Assembly (NCBI RefSeq): GCF_037076425.1
Contig: NZ_AP028127.1
Span: 464,001-528,000 of the forward strand
Source of the DNA: Turicibacter faecis
GTDB taxonomy: Bacteria > Bacillota_I > Bacilli_A > MOL361 > Turicibacteraceae
Length of the DNA: 64,000 bases
Direction of reading: 5' to 3'
The notes under the pieces were generated by a model, which was not told the origin of the DNA, made no database searches, and was given only the letters and a program-made list of their open reading frames with translations. Position 1 is the first letter of the stretch, and every line of letters starts with the position of its first letter. Positions 45,326 to 54,384 of the stretch are shown in pieces. The translations under genes and the position numbers were made by a program.

Positions 45326-45538
45326 ATGGTCCTCCAAGTTTATGAAATGACAAATCAAGCAATTACAGGCTATAAGTTGTACGACGAGGGCGTACAGGTC
45401 GCTACGTTAGAGCAGCGATCAAATCAGTGGATTGCTGGAATTTTTTATAATTTCAAAATAAAAACAATGACAACAGATAATTTTCAATCGGCTTACCATT
45501 GGATTGAGTCAACCTTACAAGAGAGCAAGTCTGCTTAA
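45326..45538 (+). CDS. Small soluble hypothetical protein, 70 aa
   Basis: 70 residues from ATG 45326 (the in-frame GTG at 45317 is less likely). The ribosome binding site is weak. The predicted fold is beta-rich at the front (ITGYKLYDEGVQVATLEQ) with a C-terminal helix (FQSAYHWIESTLQES). It has its own promoter and a terminator. The family was not recognised. Its position after the Panacea gene makes it a possible but unproven partner. Confidence 0.5.
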   Translation: MVLQVYEMTNQAITGYKLYDEGVQVATLEQRSNQWIAGIFYNFKIKTMTTDNFQSAYHWIESTLQESKSA

Positions 45539-45593
45539 CTAGTGACGCACACCGTAAGGTACAATTTAATGATAATCGGGATAAGCTATATAT

Positions 45594-45634
45594 AAGGATG
45601 ATTTTCTGTCGACTATCGATTTCATCCTTTTTTT
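45594..45634. terminator. Terminator between converging genes
   Basis: AAGGATGA (45594-45601) pairs with TCATCCTT (45622-45629), followed by T. Confidence 0.65.
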
Positions 45635-45647
45635 ATGCCCTTTATCT

Positions 45648-47303
45648 TTAACGAGCTACCTTCGTTTTATTGCTTTTTATATTTTTACGAACTGTTTTAC
45701 TTAAAAGCATGAAAAGATAATAAGTTGCAAAGTAGATAATTGCTCCTAGTAATGCACAGCTCCCTAATTCAATCAGCGCTTGAATTTTTTGGCCGAGTGA
45801 CAGTGTCTTTAGAAGGTGCTTCAAATAGGAAACGGCAATTCCCATGACTAAACTTGAGCATAAAATGGGAAAGCAGTCGCAAAGTATTTGATTAAATTGA
45901 AGAAGGGAATGCTTCTTAATTTGAAGGAGGCTTAAAATAATCCAACTCAGATAAGCTAGGATGGTAGAGTAAATAAAGCCGTTTATTCCGAATAAGGGAA
46001 CGAAGAGGAAATTACTAATATATTTAATGATGAGGGAAAATACTAAGTAATAGATTCCTTTTCGTTGAAGGTTTAATCCTTGTAAAATAGAGCAAATAAT
46101 GCTGTAAAGTGCATAAAAAATTCCGAGCCACGCACCGATAGCAAAAAGGTTTCCACCGAGTTGATTAATTGATTTTGTTGAAGGATAAAGAAGAAGATAA
46201 ACATCATCTGCAAGAAGGCTAATTCCAATTACGGCGGGAAGTGTAATGACTAAGGTGAGCCGAAGTGCTAAGCGGATGGTTCGTCCAACCGCCCGATTCT
46301 TTTTTTGTTGATGATAGTTTGTGAGCTCAGGTACAAGAGGTTGGCCAAAGGCCAATGCAAAAGAAACGGGAATCATAATCATTTTTGCGAGTTCGGTTAT
46401 ATACATTCCATAATAGACTTTTTGAGTTTTGACGGCTAAACCAGATTTAGTTAATAGCTGGTGGAAGTGTAGGGTATCAATATTTTGATAAAGTGAGGTC
46501 GCTAACCCGAGTAGAGCAAAGGGAATCGAACATCCTAAAATCTCGATGAATAGTCTACTAGGTTTCCGTTTGGGATGAGGCGGACATTCGGCGAGCTTTT
46601 GATCATAACCTGGGACCTCCCAATACCAAAAATATAAGAGTACGATTAAAGAAGCAATCCCAGCTAAAAAAGCGGCGAATACAGAGATAGAGACTGCTTC
46701 TTGGTAACTATGATGTTGGACTTTAATAATAAAGAAGGATCCCCCGAGGATGATAAGTATTCTTACGATCTGCTCAACAAGTTGTGAAATAGAAGTCGGT
46801 GCCATGTTTCTATTTCCTTGGAAGAAGCCGCGGATAATAGACATAACGGGAATGACAGTTAATGCGATACTACAAACCTGAATCATATGTATAATGTCTG
46901 GTCCATCGTTAAGGAGCGCCTCTTGCTCTGCCTTTGTTTTTAAAAGGGAGGCGGCATTGTTTAAAATGTGATGAACGTAAATCGGGGCTAGGTGATACAT
47001 AGCTAGAAATCCTAGAAAACCGAAGATAATCATTCCAATGACACTGTATTTAAAAGCTCGTCTAGCGGTGTCATATTCATGTTGGGCTTGATATTTAGAA
47101 ACAAACTTTGCCATTCCAACAGGAATGCCAAGTGTCGATAAGCTAATAAAAAGACTGTAAATCGTATAGGCATAACTATAAAGGGTTTGTCCTTGACTGC
47201 CTACAAGTGCCTTAAATGGGATCACATAAATAATTCCAAGAATTTTAGTGAGAAACATACTAAGGCTTAGAATCATTGCTCCTTTAAGAAAACGTTGGTT
47301 CAT
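45648..47303 (-). CDS. MurJ/YtgP/SpoVB-type lipid flippase
   Basis: 551 residues from ATG 47303, after GGAGGGAG on the minus strand. Seen: about 14 membrane segments of the MOP superfamily. The opening FLKGAMILSLSMFLTKILGI, then YAYTIYSLFISLSTLGIPVGM and FFQGNRNMAPTSISQLVEQI are typical of the Firmicute YtgP/SpoVB group. Known: these proteins flip lipid II (MurJ role) or serve cortex synthesis in sporulation (SpoVB). The sequence alone does not decide between them; the length favours YtgP. It is a single-gene unit. Confidence 0.9.
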   Translation of the reverse strand: MNQRFLKGAMILSLSMFLTKILGIIYVIPFKALVGSQGQTLYSYAYTIYSLFISLSTLGIPVGMAKFVSKYQAQHEYDTARRAFKYSVIGMIIFGFLGFLAMYHLAPIYVHHILNNAASLLKTKAEQEALLNDGPDIIHMIQVCSIALTVIPVMSIIRGFFQGNRNMAPTSISQLVEQIVRILIILGGSFFIIKVQHHSYQEAVSISVFAAFLAGIASLIVLLYFWYWEVPGYDQKLAECPPHPKRKPSRLFIEILGCSIPFALLGLATSLYQNIDTLHFHQLLTKSGLAVKTQKVYYGMYITELAKMIMIPVSFALAFGQPLVPELTNYHQQKKNRAVGRTIRLALRLTLVITLPAVIGISLLADDVYLLLYPSTKSINQLGGNLFAIGAWLGIFYALYSIICSILQGLNLQRKGIYYLVFSLIIKYISNFLFVPLFGINGFIYSTILAYLSWIILSLLQIKKHSLLQFNQILCDCFPILCSSLVMGIAVSYLKHLLKTLSLGQKIQALIELGSCALLGAIIYFATYYLFMLLSKTVRKNIKSNKTKVAR

Positions 47304-47491
47304 TCTTGCTTCTCTCCCTCCGTGAATGAATCTTAATCCTAAAATTATTATGACGATTTTTACCAAGTATAAACGGGAGAGTATAAAATACTAAAAAAGA
47401 ATTTTTTTAGAGGGGAACTCAAGTGAACAGGAGATTTGGAATGGGGAAATAAAATCCCAGTCTTTAATCCATTAGAAAAGGAGGAATAGTA

Positions 47492-48565
47492 ATGGTCAAT
47501 CCCTATCAACTTTATGAATTTTTATCGCACGCGTTGCTCGTTGTCTCTCCTGACGGAAGGTGTGACTATCTAAATCGGGAGGCAAAGCGACTTTTACCGA
47601 CGATTCATGATTTTAGTCAATTAACTTTCGATGAGATTATTGGTCACTTCGGCTTTTCGGCGGATCGCGAACATCTAACGAAATTAATTGCCATTACGTT
47701 TCACACACAACAAAGAAAAGAGTTAACATTAAAGGATAGAAATGGACAGTTCGCCACGGTTAATACCATTCCATTAGAGGGGGCTGTTTTAGTCGAGTTC
47801 GGAGTTAATACGCAATTAAGTCGTTGGCGTGATATTTTTAAGTTTGTCGTTGAAGATTCTGAGGATATGATTTTTTATAAGGGGAAAGATTTAACGTATG
47901 AGTATGTGAATAAGGCGTATACGGATTACTATAATCTTTCACCTCGAGAAATTTTATCGAGTAGTGATGTAGACCTCGTGAATATGGGGGTTTTATCTCC
48001 TGTCCTTCAATATCAATGTCAACAAAGTGATGAAGAGGCGTTGAAAAACGGATGCTTTTCTGGAATTGAAGTTTGTGGTGATCGGTATTACCAGGCGGTT
48101 AAACGTCGAATAAATGACGGGGTATTTTGTATCTCGCGTGATATTACTGAAGATATTCGCCTTCGTCAAGAAACAGAGAGGGATCTAGTCACGGGCTTAC
48201 AAAATGAACAATCACTCGCAAAAGTGATAAAGTCGCTATCAAAAGAAAAAGAGCATCATTTTATCGTGATTTATCTTGAAAATTTGGGTCAAATAAGTAA
48301 AAGTAAAGGAATTACTTATTCCCGCCAGTGTATTCAACAAGTGTCCCATTTTGTAAGGGAATACTCAGAACTTTTATTCTTTTATGTTGAGGGGATTGGT
48401 TTTATAGGATTATTTGATAAAATGCCTAAAAATCCAGATCACTTTTATCATCACTTTATGGAGAAACTTCATCAACAACATGTCCCATCTCAATTAGAAA
48501 TATCAGTGATGTTGAAATCAACTCAATCAGATCCTGAGTTTTTTCAATTTATAAAAAAACATTAA
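47492..48565 (+). CDS. PAS-domain protein with degenerate GGDEF domain (copy 1)
   Basis: 357 residues after AAGGAGG. Seen: an N-terminal PAS-like fold (MVNPYQLYEFLSHALLVVSP onward), a second PAS core at about residues 120-225 (DMIFYKGKDLTYEYVNKAYT, ending FCISRDITEDI), then a GGDEF-like domain beginning ERDLVTGLQNEQSLAK. The GGDEF signature is replaced by VEGIGF, so diguanylate cyclase activity is unlikely. No membrane segment. A close paralogue follows 45 bases downstream. Inference: a cytoplasmic sensor pair, perhaps binding a nucleotide without making it. Confidence 0.75.
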   Translation: MVNPYQLYEFLSHALLVVSPDGRCDYLNREAKRLLPTIHDFSQLTFDEIIGHFGFSADREHLTKLIAITFHTQQRKELTLKDRNGQFATVNTIPLEGAVLVEFGVNTQLSRWRDIFKFVVEDSEDMIFYKGKDLTYEYVNKAYTDYYNLSPREILSSSDVDLVNMGVLSPVLQYQCQQSDEEALKNGCFSGIEVCGDRYYQAVKRRINDGVFCISRDITEDIRLRQETERDLVTGLQNEQSLAKVIKSLSKEKEHHFIVIYLENLGQISKSKGITYSRQCIQQVSHFVREYSELLFFYVEGIGFIGLFDKMPKNPDHFYHHFMEKLHQQHVPSQLEISVMLKSTQSDPEFFQFIKKH

Positions 48566-48610
48566 CTCGTATAGTTAGGATGTAATATTTGATAGTAAGG
48601 AGATTACACG

Positions 48611-49690
48611 ATGACCACCAACCACCTATTTGAACATCTCTCAACCCCTATGATCCTCATTGATTTAAGTGGTAAAATACAAGCTTTAAACAAGCAAGCC
48701 AGAGAACTTTTAAATGATGTTGATTTAGCGATATCAACGGATTTATTCGCCCTTTTGGAAAAAGAAGGTTTTAAATGTCAACCCGACGCCTTTCAACCGT
48801 TATTAACACGTGTTCAGTGTGGTGAAAATCAGAAGTTGAGTATTGAACGCAGAAATGGTCAATGTTTTACACTCCATTTCATTTCAAATGAGTCATCGAT
48901 TATCGTGGAAATATTACAAGAAAACGCCGATTCATTAAAAATGAAATTATTTGATTATATGATTGATAGAATTCCAACAAAGATGATCTTTTATAAAGAT
49001 CAACAAAATATTTATCGCTACGCTAACCTTGCCTATGTCAAATCATTTCATCTGACCCATCAAGATGAACTGATCGGGTTGACAGATGAGGATCTCTTCA
49101 ATAGAAAAATTATTTCTCCTATTGTTTACTATCAATGTATTCGTGGAGATGAAGAAGCTCATAGTGAGGGAGAGTATTTAGAGGTCGAATACATTGAGGG
49201 TGCTTATTATCAAATTTTCAAGAAAAAAGTGGGCGATGGTATATTTGGGATCGTCAAAGATGTAACAGAAGAAATTATCGGGAAGCAAGAGGCGGAATGT
49301 GATGTTATCACCATGCTTCAAAATCGGAAGGCTTTATTAAAGGTATTAAATGCGGTCCCGAAGGATACAGAATATTATGCGATTGGAATTTTACTTGATA
49401 ATTTAGGTGAAGTAGCAAGGCATAAAGGGGTTGAATATGCTCATCAATGTTTGGGGCAAGTCTCGTATTTTGTTAAAGAGTATCAAGAAATTTTATTTTT
49501 CTATTTAGAAGGAATTGGATTTATTGGGCTATTAGATAAAATAAAAGGTGATTTAGAACAATTTAGACAATCCATTGAGGCTGATATTTCAAAACAAAAC
49601 TTCCCAACGGATTTAAAATTGTCGACAATTGCCATAAAAGTAGATCAGGATTCGGCCAAGAAGTTTCCCTTACCCAATAGGCACAAGTAA
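48611..49690 (+). CDS. PAS-domain protein with degenerate GGDEF domain (copy 2)
   Basis: 359 residues after AAGGAG. It has the same layout as its upstream neighbour: PAS-like N-terminus, PAS core (MIFYKDQQNIYRYANLAYVK, ending FGIVKDVTEEI), then CDVITMLQNRKALLKVLNAV with LEGIGF in place of GGDEF. The two share the same domain order and many identical blocks, so they arose by tandem duplication. It lacks membrane segments and any EAL domain. The role is unknown. A bidirectional terminator separates it from the bile salt hydrolase gene. Confidence 0.75.
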   Translation: MTTNHLFEHLSTPMILIDLSGKIQALNKQARELLNDVDLAISTDLFALLEKEGFKCQPDAFQPLLTRVQCGENQKLSIERRNGQCFTLHFISNESSIIVEILQENADSLKMKLFDYMIDRIPTKMIFYKDQQNIYRYANLAYVKSFHLTHQDELIGLTDEDLFNRKIISPIVYYQCIRGDEEAHSEGEYLEVEYIEGAYYQIFKKKVGDGIFGIVKDVTEEIIGKQEAECDVITMLQNRKALLKVLNAVPKDTEYYAIGILLDNLGEVARHKGVEYAHQCLGQVSYFVKEYQEILFFYLEGIGFIGLLDKIKGDLEQFRQSIEADISKQNFPTDLKLSTIAIKVDQDSAKKFPLPNRHK

Positions 49691-49709
49691 TGGCATGAAC
49701 CAATTTTTC

Positions 49710-49749
49710 AAAAAAAACATCATCTCATAAACGAGATGATGTTTTTTTT
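49710..49749. terminator. Bidirectional terminator
   Basis: AAAAAAACATCATCTC (49711-49726) pairs with GAGATGATGTTTTTTT (49733-49748). Confidence 0.9.
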
Positions 49750-49752
49750 GCG

Positions 49753-50742
49753 TTAATTTTGATAACAAATATCTTGTTTTCCTAGGTAAGGGAACGTTGT
49801 AATGTGGTCAGCATTCATTGTATCAGGTGTTAATTTAACCGCGTTGATTCGACGGTTATAGTAATCTGTGTAGTAATAAGTTTGAGATTCTTGACACATG
49901 GCTGATTTATAAACGGTAAAGTTCATGGATCCATCGGGGTCAATTTCAGATCCTTTCATCACCGTAACTTCTGATAGAACATTAAAGAAGGCTGTAACCC
50001 CACTTATTTCATCGTCGGCTCCAACAACGGCATCACGGAAAAAGACGGTGCGGACAAATCTTGCAGCGGGAGAACCGTCTCCTGGAATTCCGCACATGCC
50101 AAGTCCATGACCAAATGGTTTAACGAGTAGATTCCCCATTTCTTCTGGTTGTGGAGTTTTACAAGAAAGGGTTACATATTGGCTTAAATTTGTTAATTGC
50201 CAGTCGAAGGTTGGGTCGTTTGTTAGAACACCGACTGGATTATCGTGGATATGCATTCCGTCTTCCATATATTCAATAACAATACTTTCACCTGTTTTAT
50301 CTGTAAAAATCCAATGTAATCCCGCAACTGGTAAATCCGGTTTGAAGGGAATACTTGTTAAGATAACAGAGGGTAAGGTCTCTTTTAACTCGCTTAAAGA
50401 TGAAAACGTACTCAGCACCCAATAGACGAAATCAGAAGCTGATAAAGAGATTTTATCTTTTACAGCAGTTGAAGAGAATTTTGCGAAGTGTGTGAAATTT
50501 AATCCTCCACCAGCTAATCCCTTTTCATTAACCCCGTCAAAGAGAAGAGGGTGATTGTCAATGACGATTCCCATGGCTATGCAAGCGTATTTAGAGGTGA
50601 TTGTTTCTTGGGTCGCAACGTTTAGCCACTTAAAATTCCTTGGAACAATTTGAACGGCCTGGTTATAAGAAGCAGGAACATCAAGGTTTCGTCCAAAAAG
50701 ATGTTTTCCATCCTTTGTAGATAAGCATAATCCTGTGCACAT
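49753..50742 (-). CDS. bsh: Choloylglycine hydrolase family: bile salt hydrolase
   Basis: 329 residues from ATG 50742, after AGGAGG. The start puts Cys at position 2, the N-terminal nucleophile after Met removal. Seen: MCTGLCLSTKDGKHLFGRNLD with the family Arg and Asp, GVNEKGLAGGGLNF, LTNDPTFDWQLTNL with the conserved Asn, and ARFVRTVFF with the late Arg. Known: the family hydrolyses glycine- and taurine-conjugated bile acids or penicillin V; gut Firmicute members of this length and motif set are usually bile salt hydrolases, and Turicibacter is known for them. No signal peptide, so it is cytoplasmic. Confidence 0.92.
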   Translation of the reverse strand: MCTGLCLSTKDGKHLFGRNLDVPASYNQAVQIVPRNFKWLNVATQETITSKYACIAMGIVIDNHPLLFDGVNEKGLAGGGLNFTHFAKFSSTAVKDKISLSASDFVYWVLSTFSSLSELKETLPSVILTSIPFKPDLPVAGLHWIFTDKTGESIVIEYMEDGMHIHDNPVGVLTNDPTFDWQLTNLSQYVTLSCKTPQPEEMGNLLVKPFGHGLGMCGIPGDGSPAARFVRTVFFRDAVVGADDEISGVTAFFNVLSEVTVMKGSEIDPDGSMNFTVYKSAMCQESQTYYYTDYYNRRINAVKLTPDTMNADHITTFPYLGKQDICYQN

Positions 50743-50921
50743 TTTATTTTCCTCCTTAAGATATATAATAACCTTATTAAGATTTGTGGGATGGGGAGTT
50801 GTATACCCCATTTAATGAATGAAATGATTTTTAATACGCTAAAGAGAAGGGTCTTTGTTGTTCAACGGGTGAAATTCATAAAAAATGAGGTCTAATAATG
50901 ATATTAGGAACAAACCCTCCC

Positions 50922-52547
50922 TCACATACAAGAAATAATTCCTTGATGAAAATGCTCGGCTGTTAGAACGAGTGTATCTCCGTTTTCAATGCGCGTATCT
51001 CCTTTGGGGGTAATATTCGTTCCATCTTGACGTTTAATCAAAATGACGAGTGTTTTATGGGGAAGGTCAAGGTGTTTAATCTGTTTATGGACCCATGGGT
51101 GCGAGTTATCAATCTGAATCTCAGTGAGGGGGAGATTCGTGTATTCTTGAAAGTGTGTGCCACTGACAACGAGTTGGTCCCCGGGTAACAATTTAGTATC
51201 TCCATCAGGAATTAACGTTTGGTCTTTACGCCGAATCATTAAGATAAGTGTATCGGTAATTTTTAAATCACGGATGAGGCGGTTTGCCCAGTGATGTTTT
51301 GGGGTAATGGTGATCTTTAATAGGGGAAGATGCGCTTCTTCCTGATAGTCGGTAAAGGTTTTAAAGACGTTGGCATGGCGATCAATCATGGCCAATTTTT
51401 TAGCAACGGCAGGGAGTAGCGTTCCTTGAAGAGCGACGGAGATGAGGCAGATGCAAAAGCTAATATGAAAAATATCATACGTTAACGGTTGTCCGCCAAG
51501 AAAGGTTAAGATAGCAAAAACGATGGAGGTGGCGCCCCGCAGACCGGACCAGGAGAGGAGAACTTTTTGTTGCCAAGACGTCTTGAAGGGGAGCATGAGC
51601 AAAAAGACGGTGAGGGGACGGGCAAGAAAGGTGAGCCAGAAAAAGATTAAGAGGGCGGGCACGAAAATAGTGGGAATTTTTGAGGGAAAGGCGAGTAAAC
51701 CGAGAAGGAAAAAACTTAAAATTTGCGCAAGACCCGTGAGCCCATCGAAAAAATTGACGAGAATGACTTTATTTGGAATCTGACTATTACCGATAATGAT
51801 TCCACAAAGATAGGTGGCAAGATAACCGTTACCGCCTAAAATCGTCGGTAAAGAATAGGAAAGCAGGGCAATGGATAGGACAAAAATGGTTTCAAATCCA
51901 TCAATCATAAAGTTCACCCGTTTTAACACATGGGCACTTAAAAGTCCAATGACAGTTCCTAAAAAGGCACCTATACCTAACTGAGTGAGAAGAAGTAAAG
52001 GGACGTCGCTCATGAGAGCTGTCTGATTCATCAATCCAATACAAAGGGTGGTGAGCATGTAGGCCATTGGATCATTACTTCCACTTTCTAATTCAAGGAT
52101 GGAAGCCGTGCCTTCTTTTAAATTTAGTTTTTTAGATCGGAGGATTGAAAAAACGGAGGCCGCATCGGTTGAACTAATGATAGCCCCCATTAACAAGCTT
52201 TCTAAGCCTTTCATCTTTAAAAAGAAAAAACAGAAAAAGCCGGTGAGCAGGGCGGTTAATAACACACCGAGCGTTGATAAAATAAGGGCAGGTTTTACGA
52301 CAGGGCGCGCCGCCTTCCAACTCGTTCCAAAGCCCCCATAAAAAATGATAAAAATGAGGGCGATGGTACAAAGTTGTTCCGTGAGTGAATAGTTGGTAAA
52401 GGAAATTTTAAAAAATCCGTCGGATCCAAAAACCATGCCCAAGAGAATGAAAAAAAGCAAGGTTGGTAACCCCAGTCGATGGGTTAGCTTACTTAAAAAA
52501 ATACAGGTCATTAAGATCAGGACACAAATTAAGAGGGAAATCTCCAT
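50922..52547 (-). CDS. Cation/proton antiporter, CPA1 type (CvrA/NhaP2-like) with RCK-C domains
   Basis: 541 residues from ATG 52547 after AGGTGGG. Seen: about 12 membrane segments (residues 1-385) with STDAASVFSILRSKK and ELESGSNDPMAYML holding the family acidic residues, then a cytoplasmic tail with two TrkA-C/RCK-C-like repeats (DGDTKLLPGDQLVVSG and KGDTRIENGDTLVLT). Known: the K+/H+ or Na+/H+ exchangers of this kind control cytoplasmic potassium and pH, gated by ligands bound to the tail. It is divergent from the ParA operon. Confidence 0.92.
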   Translation of the reverse strand: MEISLLICVLILMTCIFLSKLTHRLGLPTLLFFILLGMVFGSDGFFKISFTNYSLTEQLCTIALIFIIFYGGFGTSWKAARPVVKPALILSTLGVLLTALLTGFFCFFFLKMKGLESLLMGAIISSTDAASVFSILRSKKLNLKEGTASILELESGSNDPMAYMLTTLCIGLMNQTALMSDVPLLLLTQLGIGAFLGTVIGLLSAHVLKRVNFMIDGFETIFVLSIALLSYSLPTILGGNGYLATYLCGIIIGNSQIPNKVILVNFFDGLTGLAQILSFFLLGLLAFPSKIPTIFVPALLIFFWLTFLARPLTVFLLMLPFKTSWQQKVLLSWSGLRGATSIVFAILTFLGGQPLTYDIFHISFCICLISVALQGTLLPAVAKKLAMIDRHANVFKTFTDYQEEAHLPLLKITITPKHHWANRLIRDLKITDTLILMIRRKDQTLIPDGDTKLLPGDQLVVSGTHFQEYTNLPLTEIQIDNSHPWVHKQIKHLDLPHKTLVILIKRQDGTNITPKGDTRIENGDTLVLTAEHFHQGIISCM

Positions 52548-52764
52548 CAAATCCCACCTTTCTTTCACGATATAGGAATAAATTGAGTGTCGTATCTCTT
52601 TATTCTATGTAGGTAGCCGCTATTTTGGGAGTCGATTTCATCGCGTCATGTGATAAGTGATTTTAGTGGGAAAAAGATGAAGCGTTCTTACGTTTTCTGC
52701 TAAAGGGGATACATGAATACAAGAGATGATTAATATACTGATAGTATTGAAAGGGGGAGATAAC

Positions 52765-53808
52765 GTGGGGAAAGCAAAAGTGATTTCGGTTATCAATTAT
52801 AAGGGCGGGGTTGGAAAGACGGTGACCTCGTTTAACCTAGCCGCGGGACTAAACTTCTTAAATGGACATTCTGTGTTACTAATTGATTTAGATCCACAAT
52901 GTTCATTAAGTACGATTTGCATGAAGGCCTACTCGAGGACGTATGGGAATGAGGATAAGTATAAATTTAGTCATCTTCAAGAAGATGAATGTATTAATCA
53001 CGTGTTCCGCACGGCTTTGAATCAAGATATTTTAGATTTTGAGATGCCAATTGACTTAGAGCGGCTCATTAAAAGAGATTTTTATAAAACAGAACGGCTT
53101 CATCTGAAGGGATTTGATTTCATTCCCGCCACGATGCTTGTGAGTGCAAGACAAGGTGCGATAACAGGGCTTGAAGATATTGATGGAGATATTCGACGAA
53201 GTTACGGAGATAGTTCCAATAGCCAGTTAATGCGCCTTAGTATTTTAGCGAAGTTTTTTAAGCAATCTAAACTGGATGAACAATATGATTTCATTATTTT
53301 TGATTGTCCGCCAACGAATAACTATGTGACCCAAAATGCTTTATTTGTGTCGGACTATTATTTAATTCCAACGATTATGGATAATATGGGATTACAAGGG
53401 GTGACGCATATTAGAAATATCGTGGAGAAAAAGGAAATTTTAGAGTTTTGTCGGGCGTATGAGACGATCATTCGTTTGGCACCGGATTCATCCTATTTAG
53501 CGTATTTAAAGCCAGGAGTTCCTAAAATGCTTGGGATTGTCGAGACATTAAAGAAAGCAGGGACAGACACGAAAACGTTAAGAACACAGGTTGATCTTAA
53601 ATTTCCACGCATGCTATTTGAATCAGTCATTGAAAATCAGGTGAAAATTTCTCGTTTAACCGGGGATGGGGAGTGTTGCTTCGTTAAACCAGAGGTGATG
53701 ACGAAAGTTAAACCTAATCAAATGTACGGGAATTTAGTGTTTGAGGTGTTGGACCGACTTCACATTGAAAAAAACAAATCTACCCGCAAAGTAACAGATT
53801 ATTTATAA
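52765..53808 (+). CDS. ParA/Soj-family ATPase
   Basis: 347 residues from GTG 52765, which follows AAAGGGGGAGA. Seen: deviant Walker A YKGGVGKTVTSFNLAAGL (residues about 11-28), LLIDLDPQCSLST and IIFDCPPTNNYVT, the ParA/MinD core, with about 90 extra residues compared with short ParA forms. Known: such ATPases position DNA, carboxysomes, chemoreceptors or other cargo by wave-like nucleoid binding. No parB or parS-like repeat is nearby, so it is not an ordinary chromosome segregation pair. Next in the operon (18 bases) is an unknown protein that may be its partner. Confidence 0.9.
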   Translation: MGKAKVISVINYKGGVGKTVTSFNLAAGLNFLNGHSVLLIDLDPQCSLSTICMKAYSRTYGNEDKYKFSHLQEDECINHVFRTALNQDILDFEMPIDLERLIKRDFYKTERLHLKGFDFIPATMLVSARQGAITGLEDIDGDIRRSYGDSSNSQLMRLSILAKFFKQSKLDEQYDFIIFDCPPTNNYVTQNALFVSDYYLIPTIMDNMGLQGVTHIRNIVEKKEILEFCRAYETIIRLAPDSSYLAYLKPGVPKMLGIVETLKKAGTDTKTLRTQVDLKFPRMLFESVIENQVKISRLTGDGECCFVKPEVMTKVKPNQMYGNLVFEVLDRLHIEKNKSTRKVTDYL

Positions 53809-53826
53809 GAAATTGGAGGGAGTTTA

Positions 53827-54360
53827 GTGGCAAAAATTAAAGATATTATCGGCGTTCTCACAACCTATGAAAAGATTACTCAGCTCGTCGGTGGGGAAGA
53901 ATTAGAGGGAATTAAAGAGTTTACGGCAGTATTAAAAAACTATCGCCAATTAGAGATCTCAGCTTTTGAACAAAAACTTGTGGAAGGTCAGAAGAAAAAA
54001 GATCCGACGCTTTCACCAAAAAATCAGGCGATTCGTTTAGGGCAACTTTATTTTAAAGAGGTTTATCATGGGGGGATTGATGAATCTCAACGAGAATCAT
54101 TAACGATTTATTTATCTTTACCAGAAAATAACGGATTAAAAGCCATTTTAGATTTACCGAGTCATGAACGTTGTTCGTACATAAGTCAGCTATCCGATAA
54201 GGAGCTAACAACCAATCATCTTGCCTTTTTAGGGATGGCCTTATTCAATGCTAAATTAAAGGGACGCACCAAGGCGGACCAAAAAAAGAATTTACTTGAT
54301 ATTTTATGGACCGTTAGTGAAAATCAAGCGATGAATGATATTTACGATAGCGCCATCTAA
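53827..54360 (+). CDS. Unknown protein in the ParA operon
   Basis: 177 residues from GTG 53827, six bases after GGAGGG. The product is soluble and predicted to be mainly helical. The N-terminus (AKIKDIIGVLTTYEKITQLV) and the stretch to residue 70 look like coiled or amphipathic helices. A short Cys-containing block (SHERCSYISQLSDKEL) follows. The family was not recognised. Its place 18 bases behind a ParA ATPase suggests an adaptor or ATPase-activating partner (inference). Next downstream, 24 bases on, is a lipoprotein gene. Confidence 0.65.
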   Translation: MAKIKDIIGVLTTYEKITQLVGGEELEGIKEFTAVLKNYRQLEISAFEQKLVEGQKKKDPTLSPKNQAIRLGQLYFKEVYHGGIDESQRESLTIYLSLPENNGLKAILDLPSHERCSYISQLSDKELTTNHLAFLGMALFNAKLKGRTKADQKKNLLDILWTVSENQAMNDIYDSAI

Positions 54361-54384
54361 TCAGGCTTTTAGGGAGGCGATAAA

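Noticed and set aside
52765-53808. Plasmid or prophage segregation locus
   Set aside because: No parB, replication gene, integrase or phage structural gene is near; the surrounding genes are chromosomal in character.
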